Below, piece after piece: positions 23,972-37,598 of a stretch of DNA of 64,000 bases. The stretch is taken from contig LLEY01000043.1 in the NCBI GenBank assembly GCA_001414485.1, positions 62,001 through 126,000 on the forward strand, read 5' to 3'. The notes under the pieces are model-generated. The model was not told the origin of the DNA. It worked only from the letters and a program-made list of their open reading frames with translations, and ran no database searches. The translations under genes were made by a program, and so were the position numbers. The stretch is from Calycina herbarum. Lineage: Eukaryota; Ascomycota; Leotiomycetes; Helotiales; Pezizellaceae. Position 1 is the first letter of the stretch. Every line of letters starts with the position of its first letter.

Positions 23972-25996
23972 GTTGGACACGGTAACGTTTCTTTCTCGGC
24001 CTTTGATGAGGTGGTTTTAGTGAATTGAGAAAGTAGAAGGGTTGATATGTGAGAAGTTCTGTAATGTGCGGTGTTTTTGTAGGTGGCGGAGTAGTATTTG
24101 CACTTTCTTTGGTAGAGTGTAATACTATGAGAGTTGTGCTTGCTGTAGCAGTTCTTGAAGGCTGATTGTGTCTGGGTTGGAGGCTGTTGAAGTTATGAAG
24201 GCGTTGAAGATGTTTTGCTTGGGCTGAAGGTTGTATTTAGGTTGTGAGGGTTGTTGGAGAATTTGAGTTTATCAGGGAATAGAGAGCGTGGGTGTTCGTA
24301 TGTTTGTGTAAGGGTGTGAGATTAAGAGGTATCAGGAGGACAGGATTTGTAATTTGAGGTGTCTGAGGATCGATAGAAAATATCAAGTAAACCTCGAGTA
24401 TTTGGGGTGTGTTTTGTAACGGTTTGTGTGTGTGTGTTTTATGTGTGATATTTTGGAATGTGTAGTTTGTAGTGTTGTGAAGAAGGAAGAACTGAAAACT
24501 CGAGAATCTCGAGCTATTTATACTTTTTCGGTGAGGGATCTGTGAATCATCAAAACAGAGAAGAAGGCAAGTGATGAGTAGTTCGAGGTGTGAATGGTAT
24601 CGTCGATTGTGAATGGTGCTTCCCCTCTTCTGGATATCTGAAGGTTCTCGAGTCATATTGCTCTCTACCCCTCAACAACACCAGCCAGTTTTACAACGAG
24701 AGATCCCTATCTAGGTTATGGAGGCTGTAAAGGTTGTTGAACGTTGTTGAAGGTTTCGAAGGTTACTTGTGAATGAAAGCAGTGTAGTGACAAATTATTC
24801 AGTTACTCAACGTTGCTCTGAATAACTCGGAGTAGAGTAGAGTAGAGTATATATAACAGGTTCTTTGAATAGAATAGAGTAATTACTCTATTACCCTAAA
24901 ATTACTAATCTAAGTAATATACACGTATTATTTATATAGCATTTAAACTAAGAAAAGCTGGTTCTAAATATTAAAGAACTTAATATTAAAAATAGTTATT
25001 AGTTCTACTTCTTTCTTCTTTAAGGCACTTATATTTGTTTAGAATTTTTTATTAAGTAACTTTGCAAGTACTCCTAAACTCTCCCAGTGTTCAGTCTGAC
25101 CTCCGATAGTCGGCCTGACGTTATTCAGAGTTACAGAGTTACTCTGAATTACTTAGAGTAGAATTGATTAGAGTAAGAGTAACCTTAAATCAGTTAAATA
25201 GAATAGAATAAGAGACTATTATTTAGTTTATTCGACTAATTGAATGGTTATGTTTTATTTGAGGTTATGTTTAGGTTGAAGTATATTTTAAGGTTAAAGG
25301 GTTGTTAAAGAGTTGTTGGAGGTTATGTTTTAGCTGAAGATGAACTTGAATTCTATTTTTTATCGTTTAGGGAATAGAAAGAGAGGGAGAGAGGAGGATG
25401 TATTTATCTTTCCAACCCCTCTTACTTACGGAGGAGGGTTGTTAATAATTGCATCTACTATATTTACTTACACCATTGCCTACGTAATATTACGTCAAGA
25501 AAAAGATACTATATCTAATAACAGATATCATCTTTCGCTTATTCAAACCTCTTCTGAGAATGAAAAACAGGTAATTGACTAAAACATTATATACTTGATA
25601 GATAGAAATGAAACAAGAAATTATTAACAAATAAATCAACTCTTACTTTGCTCCGATATTACTATCTAAATTATATTCTAGTTTACGACTTGATTATATT
25701 ATTTAAAAAATATCTTGGACTAAGCTTTAGTTCCTTGAGAAAACAAAATCATGTTTATTCGTATCTTGTTAACTTCTCACCTCTCACCCCTTTCTTACTA
25801 TAACATTCTTAACTGACCAGTAGTTCTGATATCAAGCCCCCTCCCCCCCTCTCAACAACCCAGCATTTCCAAGCTTATAGCCAAAGCCTCAAAAGCAAAA
25901 CATACAAAGAATATCTCACTAAAAGACCACAAAATCCCCTTCCCCCTTCTCTTCTTTCTCCAACCTTCAAACCACCCTTTCCATCCACCCCACATC
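23972..25996. other. Intergenic, repeat-rich transition zone
   Basis: No supported gene. TA-rich, CA/TG-poor stretches near 24850-25240 indicate mild RIP. An 80-codon frame at 25340-25582 (+) starts with ATG and has one hydrophobic segment (GGGLLIIASTIFTYTIAYVI) that could span a membrane, but it lacks other support. The 24237-24656 minus frame is a low-complexity Thr/Asn/His/Pro frame and unlikely to be coding. Confidence 0.45.
24796..25180. repeat. Two related palindrome-containing units
   Basis: Units of about 55 bp at 24796-24850 and 25122-25176 share ATTCAG...GTTRCTCTGAATWACT followed by AGAGTAGA repeats. Each has internal dyad symmetry, for example TTCAGAGT...ACTCTGAA at 25124-25148. 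The 330 bp spacing and AT-rich interior suggest the ends of a small degenerate transposon. A (GAGTA)n microsatellite lies at 24830-24850. Confidence 0.4.
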
Positions 25997-26278
25997 CTAC
26001 ATAACCACACACCCACAACCCTTACCCCTCTCCCTCCCACACTCCTCGCAGTCCTCCCCTAAATTCTTATCCTCCTCACTCTGAGGGCGCCTCCAACCCA
26101 TCGTAGCGTAAGGTTCCCTCTCATCGCCGGTGCGAGAGTATGCAATAACACACCCCGTTAAATCTTTAACCGGCTGGGTTTCCTATTCCCAGCCTACGAC
26201 CACATTCTTACAGGTTTTGCAGTAGAGGTGGTGGTAGATGGGGTTGCGTGTGTGTATGTTTGTGGTTGGAGTTGACAT
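25997..26278 (-). pseudogene. Small Cys-pair (zinc-ribbon-like) protein, internal stop
   Basis: From ATG 26278 a frame of 94 codons reaches the stop at 25997 with a single internal TAG (26185-26183, codon 32). It holds two Cys pairs, YCKTC before the stop and DCEECGRE after it, and an even, protein-like composition between them. That spacing would suit one zinc site. The stop follows GWE, so one G-to-A change in a Trp codon, or a change in a Gln or Glu codon, would create it. No plausible intron removes it. I do not recognise the family. It may instead be two unrelated short frames. Confidence 0.4.
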
Positions 26279-27661
26279 TGGTATTGTTGGAGTTAGAGTT
26301 GAAAAAGAGTGGTTGTGTTTTAAGAGTTGGGATTTGTGAGTTGTGTTTAAGAGCTGTATTTTTGCTTTCAAAATTGTGCTTGAGAGGCATTGTACTTAAC
26401 ATTGTTTGTTTAAGAGCTGAAGTTATGTGTTTGTTTCAAAATTCAAGAGAACAAGGAAGAGATACAAGTTTATACATCTAAACCTACTTACCCAACCTAC
26501 TCATTGTTAATAAACTAATCCCTTATTCCCACTCACCCATCCTTCACCTCTCACTCCCCCAAATAATTATTTGTATTATTCCTTCTATTCCAAAGACTCT
26601 AGAAGAACAAAAACAAAAACCAGCCCTTTAGATCAAATGACGTACTTTAAGACTCTTCCCACACCTCTCTTTCTTTGCCTCTAGAACAATAGTATTTATT
26701 CTCCAAGACTATGCAGGAAATTATAAGGTGCAATTTGGGGTATAATTCTTAAGTGATTCCAAAGAATAGAGGTCATTCATCTAGACTTCTACCCATGACT
26801 TCTAAAAAGCCAGTGTACCTGTCTTACTTCAGATGATTCCATTCTATAAAAGACTCTAGAATCACATAAATAAACACTAGTTCCTTGGGACAAATGACGT
26901 ACTAAACTTGGTATACTAGTACCTCTCTCATCCCAACCAAAACCCAAGTACCCTACACCCTCACTCCTCAAAAATACCCTCACTTACTCACACCGCGAGC
27001 TTTCTCACCTCTCGCTTCACTTTAGGACAGGCAACGAGAAAAATAACACCATACCAACCCAAAATCACGCAATTAGAACCAATTCACTTCCTCAAATCAA
27101 TAAGCAAAACTGATTCATAAATTCAGTACTTCATGTACCATCCATCCATGTATGCTATGCCCTCAGCTCAATCACAGCTATTCTCTCCTCCCCTCCATGC
27201 ATGCATCCATCTACATCCATAGCAAGTGATCCCTCCATCCATTCCCCATCCATGGCAATAGCAAACGTATTTCAACCACTTATATTCATCCCATTCCATG
27301 CAAATAGTGAGCGCCCCTCGCGCATTAGAAAAGTGATTTCAAGTGCAAAAGAAGACAAGAACCCATTTGGGCTTTCCCCACCCCAAACGCCCAAACCATG
27401 CAACGACATCGACACACTATACTCAACAAACAGCAAAGAAAGGAAAGAAAGGAAATAAAGACTTTGCATCCCCCCACAAGCAAAGTCCGTGTTCGCAAAC
27501 AATGCAAATAGTAACCTCAAATCTGAGATCAAGACGCCCCTGCAATATCCACCCAACCGCCCATTGCAAGGTATCTGAATTGACTTAATTCGACTCGATT
27601 CGATGTTGAGACCGGAAGATAGTTTGAGAACGAGAGAAAAAGAGTTGCAAGTGCCGCCCGC
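26279..27661. other. Intergenic region, nothing recognised
   Basis: AT-rich with many CCATC/CATCC blocks (27140-27260). The segment 27400-27661 is likely the 3' untranslated region of the next minus-strand gene. Open frames here are short and unsupported. Confidence 0.5.
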
Positions 27662-29542
27662 CTATTTCTTGCCCTGTCGTTTCGCAGCCTCAGCTTCAGC
27701 AGCCTCTCGCTCCTTATACTCATCTCTCAACATGCGTTCATTCATTGTCTTTGGGTCTCCCTTGGAATAGTCCGCATTACCAAGACTCAATCGGAAGCTC
27801 AAAGTATCGCTCTCATCCAAACCAGTTCGTCCATGAACACTTCCGACAAAAGAGTTGACTTCACCAATGGATGCGGCCTGGGCTTGAATGTATTCGGAGG
27901 CAACTGGCATGCTGAATGGGTGACCCTTGTACGAGCCGATTGAAGAGGAGGAGCTGATGTTGCGTCGTGGGTCTGGAGGTGGTCGCATGATCTCACGTGC
28001 TGGCGATTGAGCATAACCTTGAGGGCTGGCAATCTTCTTCTTGGGCTCACTTTCAGTGACTGGCGAAGTTGGTGGAGAATCGTCACGCTCAGGTTCGGGT
28101 CGTCGACTTGGCTCACCCTCACGTTCATCGAAGGCGAACAAGTCATCGTCGTCGGCGGCGGAGAAGCGCAATTTGCGATTGGCGTCAACTGGTTGCTTGC
28201 GAGCCATGGTTTCGAGGGATAGACCAGGACCCTTGGTGGATGCGGTTGGCGATCTGATGTTTTGGGTTGAGGACGATGGTGATGGTGATAGTGGAGGAGG
28301 GGCGGTTGCGGATGACTTTTGGTCCTTGGTGGATCGCGAGGAAGACATGTTGAGAAAGTCGTCTTCGCTGTCCGAACTTTCGTTGTCGTCTGCTTGATCG
28401 TTGGTGTCTTCGAGGTTTGGTCCAGGTATTTGTATGTGGGATGACTCTGGGAGATTACTGCCTGTGAATGTCGAATCTTTTTCTGGCTCAGCCTCGTCCA
28501 CGTGGCCACGTGAGTAGCCGTTCGCGAATAGCAAATCATCCCTCGAGGACTCGGTCGATATGACACCAGATGTCGCAACCGAGGCTGAACCATCCGGCGG
28601 TGCAGAAACGGTTGTCCATTGCACATTATCATCATCTATCAGAGGGCTTCGGGATAGTTGCTGGAGTCTCTGCGACGATGAAATTCTTCTAGTTGGCGGT
28701 CTTTCTTCTATATCCTCAATCTGTTGTGATCCCCCCTCTTCATCCGAGTCATCATCGAGTGATTGATAGCTTATTGGGACATCTTTGGCCATAGACAGTT
28801 GGGCGGAATAGGGCGATTCGGTCGGCAAGACCTCTTCCCCTTCCACCTCAAATCGGACCCGACGAGGACTGGCTCTATTTGTATTCGAGGAGGTAGAGGA
28901 ACGTCGGAGGGCACTTCTACGAATGATACCAGACTCGCTCAGTTCCGACGAGGCTAGGGAAACTTCATCTGTGTTTTTTCGTATAGGTATAGGGGGTTTC
29001 GGGGGCTCGGGCGTCGACGTTAATGATCGTGTATCGGTACTCGCATCTACATGGCCCATATCCATACTCTTCTCCTTGCCCTTTCCTTCTAATATGGGTG
29101 ACTGCGTATCGCTCGCTCTTCGCTCGTTGCGATCGGTGCTGTCGAGGAGTGGCAGATAGGCCGGGGTGAAGACGCCTTGGAATTCAATCTCTCGTTCGTG
29201 CGGACTTCGTGGAATCTCCTCAGTCTCTTCCTCTCGTTGACCTGGTGCCGGCCATGTCGTCTGGAGACGTCCGGCTGAATTGGCTTCTCCATTGCCACTA
29301 CTGTTGCCTGACTCAGTGGTGGTGCTGCCTATTACGTCTAGCCCCAGCAACTTATAATCCTTCAACGATTCCGCGATTGACTTGGACACCTTTTCCGAGA
29401 CATCTTCTCCTACATTTCGCAACAGTTCCTCGGCGTATTTGGTGAACTCCTCGGCCATGTCTCGCCGGTACTGCAGGACCTTGTTATCCAAGGCTGCCAG
29501 CTTGCCCTGCAGCTCGCATACGAGCCTGGTCGCCTCATCCAT
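27662..29542 (-). CDS. Large disordered protein with N-terminal coiled coil and RVRF (possible PP1-docking) motif
   Basis: An uninterrupted 626-codon frame begins at ATG 29542. Residues 1-65 are predicted by eye to form a coiled coil (ELQGKLAALDNKVLQYRRDM and following). The rest is low complexity, rich in Ser, Pro, Asp and Glu, with many Ser-Pro sites. At residues 228-231 the sequence SPRRVRFEVEGEE matches the RVxF class of protein-phosphatase-1 docking motifs with basic residues before and acidic after it. A second related segment, RKLRFSAADDDDLFAF, follows much later. The C-terminus is a charged helix (REAAEAEAAKRQGKK). Function unknown; a scaffold or PP1 regulator is an inference from the motif alone. 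The gene is surely coding: GC-rich third positions and no stops over 1.9 kb. Confidence 0.85.
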   Translation of the reverse strand: MDEATRLVCELQGKLAALDNKVLQYRRDMAEEFTKYAEELLRNVGEDVSEKVSKSIAESLKDYKLLGLDVIGSTTTESGNSSGNGEANSAGRLQTTWPAPGQREEETEEIPRSPHEREIEFQGVFTPAYLPLLDSTDRNERRASDTQSPILEGKGKEKSMDMGHVDASTDTRSLTSTPEPPKPPIPIRKNTDEVSLASSELSESGIIRRSALRRSSTSSNTNRASPRRVRFEVEGEEVLPTESPYSAQLSMAKDVPISYQSLDDDSDEEGGSQQIEDIEERPPTRRISSSQRLQQLSRSPLIDDDNVQWTTVSAPPDGSASVATSGVISTESSRDDLLFANGYSRGHVDEAEPEKDSTFTGSNLPESSHIQIPGPNLEDTNDQADDNESSDSEDDFLNMSSSRSTKDQKSSATAPPPLSPSPSSSTQNIRSPTASTKGPGLSLETMARKQPVDANRKLRFSAADDDDLFAFDEREGEPSRRPEPERDDSPPTSPVTESEPKKKIASPQGYAQSPAREIMRPPPDPRRNISSSSSIGSYKGHPFSMPVASEYIQAQAASIGEVNSFVGSVHGRTGLDESDTLSFRLSLGNADYSKGDPKTMNERMLRDEYKEREAAEAEAAKRQGKK

Positions 29543-31245
29543 GGTGTTGCGGGTTGGGATTCGAGGTATAGAGATGGGGTGGGAGTGCGGATGCGCACAG
29601 AGAGGAGCAACCTCAATAACAACACATCAGCAGTAGAGGAGGAGGATTCGGTGATGTGGTGGGAAAAAGGGAGTGAATTATGGCAGAGTAACCGTGTCGC
29701 TCTCAGATGGAATCGCGAAGCAAAAGTGCTGGAGGCCTTTCACCGGCTAGACTCTCGATGCTAGCGGCGTGGATACTTTCAAGACCCATTTATTGTAAGA
29801 GACTTTCGGGATGGCAGGTTGCAGCGGCGATGGCGGTGTTGAGGAAGACACAACAACAATTATCACTACGCGATCATTCAATGGGCATTTCTTGGGCCAC
29901 AAAGGTCACAGGTGATGCTGCCATTGACGGTGATAAGGCAGATCTGCTCATGCTCTGAATTCCTATGCTGGTAATTGGCGATGCAGTGCGTGCAGGTCTA
30001 GCCACTCATACTGCTTTCAGAGGGTTATACTGCAGCCAACTCTTCGGCTCCTTCCGATAACGGATCGGACTACGCCATGGTTATTCCGACCTTATGAGGT
30101 TCCACGTGAACATGAATACAGCCTCATTTCCCAACAATGCAAGGCCATCATCACGGTTGTTAAACCACCCTGATTGGCTTCATTTGGACCTGCGATCGAT
30201 CATAGGACGTCATGCATCAGCATTATTGTTGGGAAACAAACCTTACCAAGTGGTTCGGAGGGTCACATGTGACGCATCCTTCATGTGAAAGGATGATCTT
30301 TGAAGTTGTTGTTATAACCTATGAATTCCAAGCTAGCAATTCATGAATCTGTTTCTATTTTGCCCTTTTCTACAGCAAAGTGGCTCGTTTATTCTCTGCC
30401 TTTATTTGGTTGGCTTTATTTCTTCGCAGCATGAACCTGTTGAACAGGTACCGGCTGCAGATTGGCAGGGCAAATGTCCCCAGATAATTGTAGCAAGAAA
30501 GTTTAGGGAATTGAGAAATCGAGCTCTTGATTCTTCTAAACCAGTACAAACAGTTATTTTTGTCATCCTGAATTATTTCCCAGGATAGCCCTGGCTAGGA
30601 GGGTGCTGGTGGGCTGCTCTTATTATTGGCTGGTACGTATACGAGTAAACGCACCTACATAAGCAATACTCTAGCGGTGCCTCTACCTCGCATCAGCCTC
30701 AGAAGGATACACATCCTATTATATTAAATCAATACAGAGAGGAAGGCCTGTCCTATCATTTCCTGAATCAATATTTGCCATGTCAACGTGCCTCAGGATT
30801 TACTCCGTACAAACCCCTCGAAAAGTAGGAACGATGACAACCAACCTGAACACAATAACTGTAATTCAAGGTCATTGCAAAACATGAAACTCCTAAATTC
30901 CGGGAATTTCATGAGAAGGTCGAAATCTCCTGGAACAGTGTTCGGGATTTTCGTATATAATCGATCAACAACGACCATAGAAAGTTTCGGAGGTGCTTCG
31001 ATTTACGTGCATGCCTTAGCCCAATAGAAAGTTATACGCATGCACTACCCCCTTCCAGGATACCAATCCTTCACTTGAAGCTCCAAGGACCTCTTTCGAA
31101 GCTACCTCACGTCAGCACCAATGTGCGAACAAGCATTGATAATTAACACTCTTTGATTTCAAACGATTTCTCAGCCTTCTTCAAAACGAAGTATATTTAC
31201 CCCATCACAACCCCTCATTTTCAATTTCTACAGATAACCACAATC
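29543..31245. other. Divergent intergenic region
   Basis: 1.7 kb separates the minus-strand disordered-protein gene from the plus-strand flavin monooxygenase. No supported gene, RNA gene or repeat was found. It should hold both promoters. The last 45 bp before 31246 form an in-frame but probably untranslated leader. Confidence 0.55.
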
Positions 31246-33136
<1,891 letters not shown>

Positions 33137-33821
33137 GTAGAGTGAGATTGAAGTAGACAAGAATGAATGCTTTTGGTCATACGAAAGGGTCTGGATCAAT
33201 TAGAGGTCATTTTCTCGAATAGTTTGGGGGAATTGAAAATTGGGACTTTGGATTCTTTTGGATCTTCTTGGTTGATTGATGATATTGGCTGTGAATAATT
33301 GTGGTAACTACACAAGAGATTGATGTATATGTATAGAACCATGATTTGTCTTCCAGTAGATGTTCTACGACAAACATCATGAACTCGTTGGAAAGTCTCG
33401 CTTGGGTTACTGTCATAATAGCCATATGTAGGGCTGAGAAGATAAAGAAAAGAGGGAGAAAAACATCGTGATGTTGGAGTTAGCATACTGGTAAAGTTTA
33501 CAGAGGTAATGTACAGCCAAGTAAATCGAGACGAATCGCGACTTCTGCAACGACGCCACAGTAAGCAATGCCACCCGTCTTTACTTTACTGACGAATGAT
33601 TTGAGTAGAACTGGTCACACAGCAGCTGGTGTGCCGCCAAGACATACAACGAATGAGTTCATTTATGTTAAGAGATCTGTACCTGGAAGGGAAAAGAAGA
33701 GTGCTGTGCTCAATCATAATCTTGCATTGAAATTCAAAGTGTTGTTTGTAGTAGGTTCTGGGATGTAGAAAGAACAATTCCTGGTTTTCCAGATTCACCG
33801 AGAGTGCCAAGGTGAATGCGC
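33137..33821. other. Intergenic region between convergent genes
   Basis: It carries the 3' ends of two convergent genes. No supported feature otherwise. Confidence 0.5.
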
Positions 33822-34499
33822 CTATTGCTTCGCTTCTTTCTCGATCTCCTCCAGCCTCCTCTCACTTACACCAAGCGACTGCGCCAAGCACCACCACTGA
33901 GCACAACAACAGGTAACCAGCAAATCTCTCTCGTTCATTCCCATCTCCCCTAAAATCTCCAACCGGTTTCCGTTCCGAGACATCGCAACTTCCCTTCCCT
34001 CAGCATCCTTCCATTTATGTGCCTTTCCCCATTCGCTCACCGTGGCCGAGTACAGAAGCTTCTTGTTGCCTTGGCGGTGGTGCCAAACTTTGATTCGGAC
34101 GGCAAGTAAACCGATCTCCAGTTCGAGATGTCCGGGTAAAGTAGAGCGACGTTTGCCGTAGATATCGACTTGCAAGGGCATCGCGAGGGGAACTCGAGTC
34201 ATAGAATAGATTTCTTGGTCTCTGTTTGAGTTGGATCCTTCTCCTGGAACAACTCGAGAGATAGTGAGAGTAGGGCTACGGAGGTGGATTAGTCGAGATA
34301 TTTGGTATAAAGCAGTTGCTGGTGGTGTGGTTGGGAGGATGAGTTGGCCGTCGAGGTATAATTCTGGCGTCTTTTCATTGAAGGTGAGGCTGTTATGGGA
34401 CAGTTCATTGTCATAATTCTTAACAGAGGGAAGATCGAGCATCGATGGTCTGTGGGTGTCTGTGGTATTGTATTCGGGGGGCAGCTGTTGCTTTTCCAT
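33822..34499 (-). CDS. Unrecognised 225-residue protein
   Basis: A single open frame from ATG 34499 starts MEKQQLPPEYNTTDTHR, with a PPEY-type short proline motif near the N-terminus. A central region (SPTLTISRV, LAMPLQVDIYGKRRSTLPGH, LELEIGLLAVRIKVWHH) looks like successive beta strands. A Cys-rich helix near the C-terminus reads DLLVTCCCAQWWCLAQSLG and is followed by a charged tail. The hydrophobic CCCAQWWC segment is the only oddity and might be lipidated or membrane-associated. The strand-rich core with a hydrophobic C-terminal segment recalls tubby/LURP-like or similar beta-barrel proteins, but I cannot support a family. Coding is likely because the frame is long and the composition even. 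Confidence 0.68.
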   Translation of the reverse strand: MEKQQLPPEYNTTDTHRPSMLDLPSVKNYDNELSHNSLTFNEKTPELYLDGQLILPTTPPATALYQISRLIHLRSPTLTISRVVPGEGSNSNRDQEIYSMTRVPLAMPLQVDIYGKRRSTLPGHLELEIGLLAVRIKVWHHRQGNKKLLYSATVSEWGKAHKWKDAEGREVAMSRNGNRLEILGEMGMNERDLLVTCCCAQWWCLAQSLGVSERRLEEIEKEAKQ

Positions 34500-35855
34500 T
34501 TTGATGTTGTTAAAATGGTAGAATTGAAGACCAAAGTGTTGGATCGTATTTGTTTGTATGGAAACTTGAAAACGAGCAATTCACTGTGAACTCACTGTGA
34601 ATAATTGAGTGGCTGAGGGATTGATGGAGGCTCAGGCCACATGTAGGCTATGGTGTTGGTTTTTACGCGCTGGGGGTAATGATTCGTCACTGCGCCATAG
34701 CCCCCCAACAACAATTATTTGAAACGCTTCAGCATCCTACCAACAGAATGTTGGAAACTTTGACAACCCCATTTGATGAAAGGCTAAGCATTGCCAAGGA
34801 AGCTTTTTACCTTCCCCATGAAGCTTGTCATTTTGATGTTGGTATTTCGTGCCGCATGTAAGCCACAATGTGTTTGAATCCTCTTGACCCAATAAGTGAA
34901 AATCCTGCAAGACTGTGTGGACCTATGATTTAAACTGGCCGTTGGTACTTTGACGCCAATTACCCCCAAGAAATGAGCAGTGACATCACAATCACCAGTA
35001 CTTGTAATATAGCCTCACGGTGGACATGAAAAGTGGCAGTAAATACTCATTGTTCTCACTTCGCTTATCATATACTTTGGGACAATCGAACTTGATTGCT
35101 CCAAAACAAATGGGTTGGTTTAAATTGTTCTAAGTATCTAGAATAGTTACTTTGAATTGCGCTAAAACGCCAGAACGAGGGATAGGTAAGCCAGAACCTG
35201 ATGTATTTACTGCCGCTTTTAATGTCCACCGCGAGTGTAGCCATTCGTGGCGATGGCGAGAGCAGTGTATGAGTGTATTTCGAACAATTCCAAACCGCCT
35301 AGTATAGTGTAATATATACGGGTTAATCGAGACTTTATGATTCCTCCGAATAGCTTCTGCAACAATCGACCCAAAATCTCTAACCCCCCGTATACCTACA
35401 CCCCCCTGATGGGTTTCTATCAACTCCTGTGGCTACGCCTATCTTCTGAAATTTCATTGCTTTCTGCGCTATTTTTACGCAATACGCAACAAGAAAGAAA
35501 ATTTCCAGCAATAAGTTCCTCTCCCAATCCTCACTCGATGCTATTTTTGGAGCTTCCCTCTACTTTGTCTGCAGCCTCCAAATTGTGAACATACCCACAA
35601 TCCTTCAATGTTGGTGTTTCGTGAAGCTTCACAAGGCACCTAGAGCCAACATTGACATAAAGATGTCAATAAGCTAGCAGCGTCGTTGAGGTACGATGAA
35701 ATCATATAAAGCCATGAGCTGTATCGAGTACTTTGAACTCAACTTGCATCTTCACTCATCAACATTCTTTTTCTTAAGTTTGAAAGACTATCTCCTCTTC
35801 TCACTTATCTCCTACTCTCGAAAAACACAGCTGCACTTCCTCGTCACGCTTAAAT
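34500..35855. other. Intergenic region with a dispersed repeat
   Basis: No supported gene. It contains an inverted-repeat unit at 35009-35240 and probably the promoter of the following secreted-protein gene. Confidence 0.5.
35009..35240 (-). repeat. Dispersed short repeat with inverted ends (copy A)
   Basis: The complement of 35009-35160 matches the segment 60740-60910 over about 150 bp, with shared blocks CAAGTTCGATTGT-like and GTATTTACTGCCGCTTTT. The block GTATTTACTGCCGCTTTT at 35203-35220 is also present in inverted form at 35030-35047, so this locus carries two copies facing each other. A small non-autonomous transposon is likely. Confidence 0.6.
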
Positions 35856-36946
35856 ATGCCTTCTGTCCTAGAGCTATTCAACTTCCTCCATTCAACCATG
35901 TTTGTCTCATTCCTGACCTCTTTACTCTTCCCTCAGCTCGCTCTCGGAAAACCAATCATCGTAGAGAGACAAGGTAAGTGGGAACACCATGAGCTTTTTT
36001 TCACCCGCAACTCTTGTCGTTGGCCATTTATATGTCCCCCTATCTTTGGATTCTCAAAAGTGTACCTGGATGTCTAATTCTGCTTTAGGTCCAGCAGTAG
36101 TGGCAGGAGTGCCAATTATAGCAGGTTGGCTTGCTGTGACCTCGATACTAGCGACAGATGTAGCTCCAGTTGGCATTGAAGCCGGTGCGTTTGCTGGTGC
36201 TGTTGTTAATGATATGTTTGGGAATCTGGATCAAGAAAAACCTTGGGTAGGCAAGTCCACTAGCTAAGTTCAATATCGGTACTGAAAACTACAGGATGTT
36301 GGCTCTGGCAATTGTATCATGTCGATTAGTACATGGGGAGGGGTAGGTTCATTTTGCTTTTTTACTATTGGAGAATTTACTAATTGAAATAGGGACATTG
36401 CTCTGTTGACACAACACCTGGACCAAAAGCGAATGCCGGCACTCAGACAACGCACCATGACGATGGTAAAGACTGGAATGTCTGTTGGTACGACGACAAA
36501 CTCAAAGAATCCGGGATTCAATATTTTACCGATCCGTAATACTCCCTCATCTACCCCCAACCATCTTTTCAAAACTAACATTTGTCCATATACAGAGGAA
36601 TCGGAAAATACAGCATCGAATTTACTTCGCACGACAATACAATTGGCGTCGACGGGACGGAGAAATGCTTGGCACAGGGAATTTGTAATCCTGTCGTGAA
36701 ATTTTACCGACCTGATTACTATTTGACTGAGTACATGTATAATGGGACTTGGAATGGGGACTGGACTGGTGATGGAAAATACCCTCAATGTTCCGGAGGT
36801 GTAACGAACCAGTTTCATAAAGGGGGAGCTGTGATGGGGTGGACGTACGTACCCTTTCCGTGGTATACTTTGGTTGATTAATACTGACCATACTAAATAG
36901 CTGTTCTGTGCCGTGTTACGCTGAAACCAAACTTCCTACTAAGTAG
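35856..36946 (+). CDS. Secreted eight-cysteine protein (orphan)
   Basis: Six exons (35856-35973, 36089-36246, 36295-36342, 36393-36535, 36596-36844, 36901-36946) join in phase to 253 residues. Introns of 115, 48, 50, 60 and 56 bp have GT-AG ends. An N-terminal signal sequence ends near LFPQLALG; translation could also start at the second ATG, 35898. A Gly/Ala/Val-rich hydrophobic region follows (GVPIIAGWLAVTSILATD). The second half contains eight cysteines, including GNCIMS, GHCSVD, NVCWYDD, EKCLAQGIC, PQCSGG and CSVPC. The even number supports the last small exon; reading through its intron instead ends at a TAA 36 bp further on and loses two Cys. The protein is expected in the extracellular space, possibly disulphide-stabilised. 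I do not recognise the family; an effector or host- or microbe-interacting role is speculation. Confidence 0.72.
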
Positions 36947-37319
36947 ATTCACGCAGTTCCTACGTATTTGTATAAGTAAGAAAAGGATCACGATATGAGA
37001 CAAGAGAACACAGCTTGTTGTCTAAGGAAATAGCGTTCAATACATATCCTAGAGAATATAGCACTGTGCCTCATTCGCAACGATGGCACGATGCCACTTT
37101 CTCCATACTCAGTGACAAGCCATCAAGTTTCACACGCCTTGAACATGCATTGTGATCGAGCACACAATTTGGGCTTTCAACGCAATATAAACCTAAGATG
37201 AAAAATGGCGATGTACCGTAAAAGCTAGGTGTCGTTACATAATTGACATAATCTGGCAGTGCAATACCTACCAACCGTATAATTGAGATGTGCCGGATGC
37301 CATATTGTGACTATATTCT

Positions 37320-37598
37320 CAACACCGAGTACGGAGCAGTAGCTTTATATTTGGCGTCAGAAATAACAACTGCCAAAGGGGTGCGTACGGCACAATACCA
37401 CATCTAGAAAAAGTACTCACTGTGGTTGGTCGGCTAAACATCAATACCCTAGCAGAAATAGGCAATCCCACCCACTATGCCCATGTATCGGCATTTCTTC
37501 CACTACTAATAGAAGCCTTTAAAACTGCCTTTTATAGGGATTTCAGCGGTGAAGATTACAGGGTTTTTAATAAAAGAAGATATAGAGGACTTTAATAG
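37320..37598 (+). repeat. Dispersed repeat, copy 1
   Basis: It matches 44743-44985 in the same orientation. Shared blocks are CAACACCGAGTA at the left end, then CACTGT-GGTNGGTCGG-TAAAC, CAATCCCACCCACTA-like, and TCGGCATTTC-TCCACTACTAATAGAA followed by AAAACTGCC and GGATTTCAG. Small indels separate the blocks. Transposon or LTR remnant; no ends or target site defined. Confidence 0.6.

Noticed and set aside
27799..28635. 278-codon minus frame overlapping the disordered protein
   Set aside because: Out-of-frame shadow of a Ser/Pro-rich gene; His/Pro/Thr low complexity without motif.
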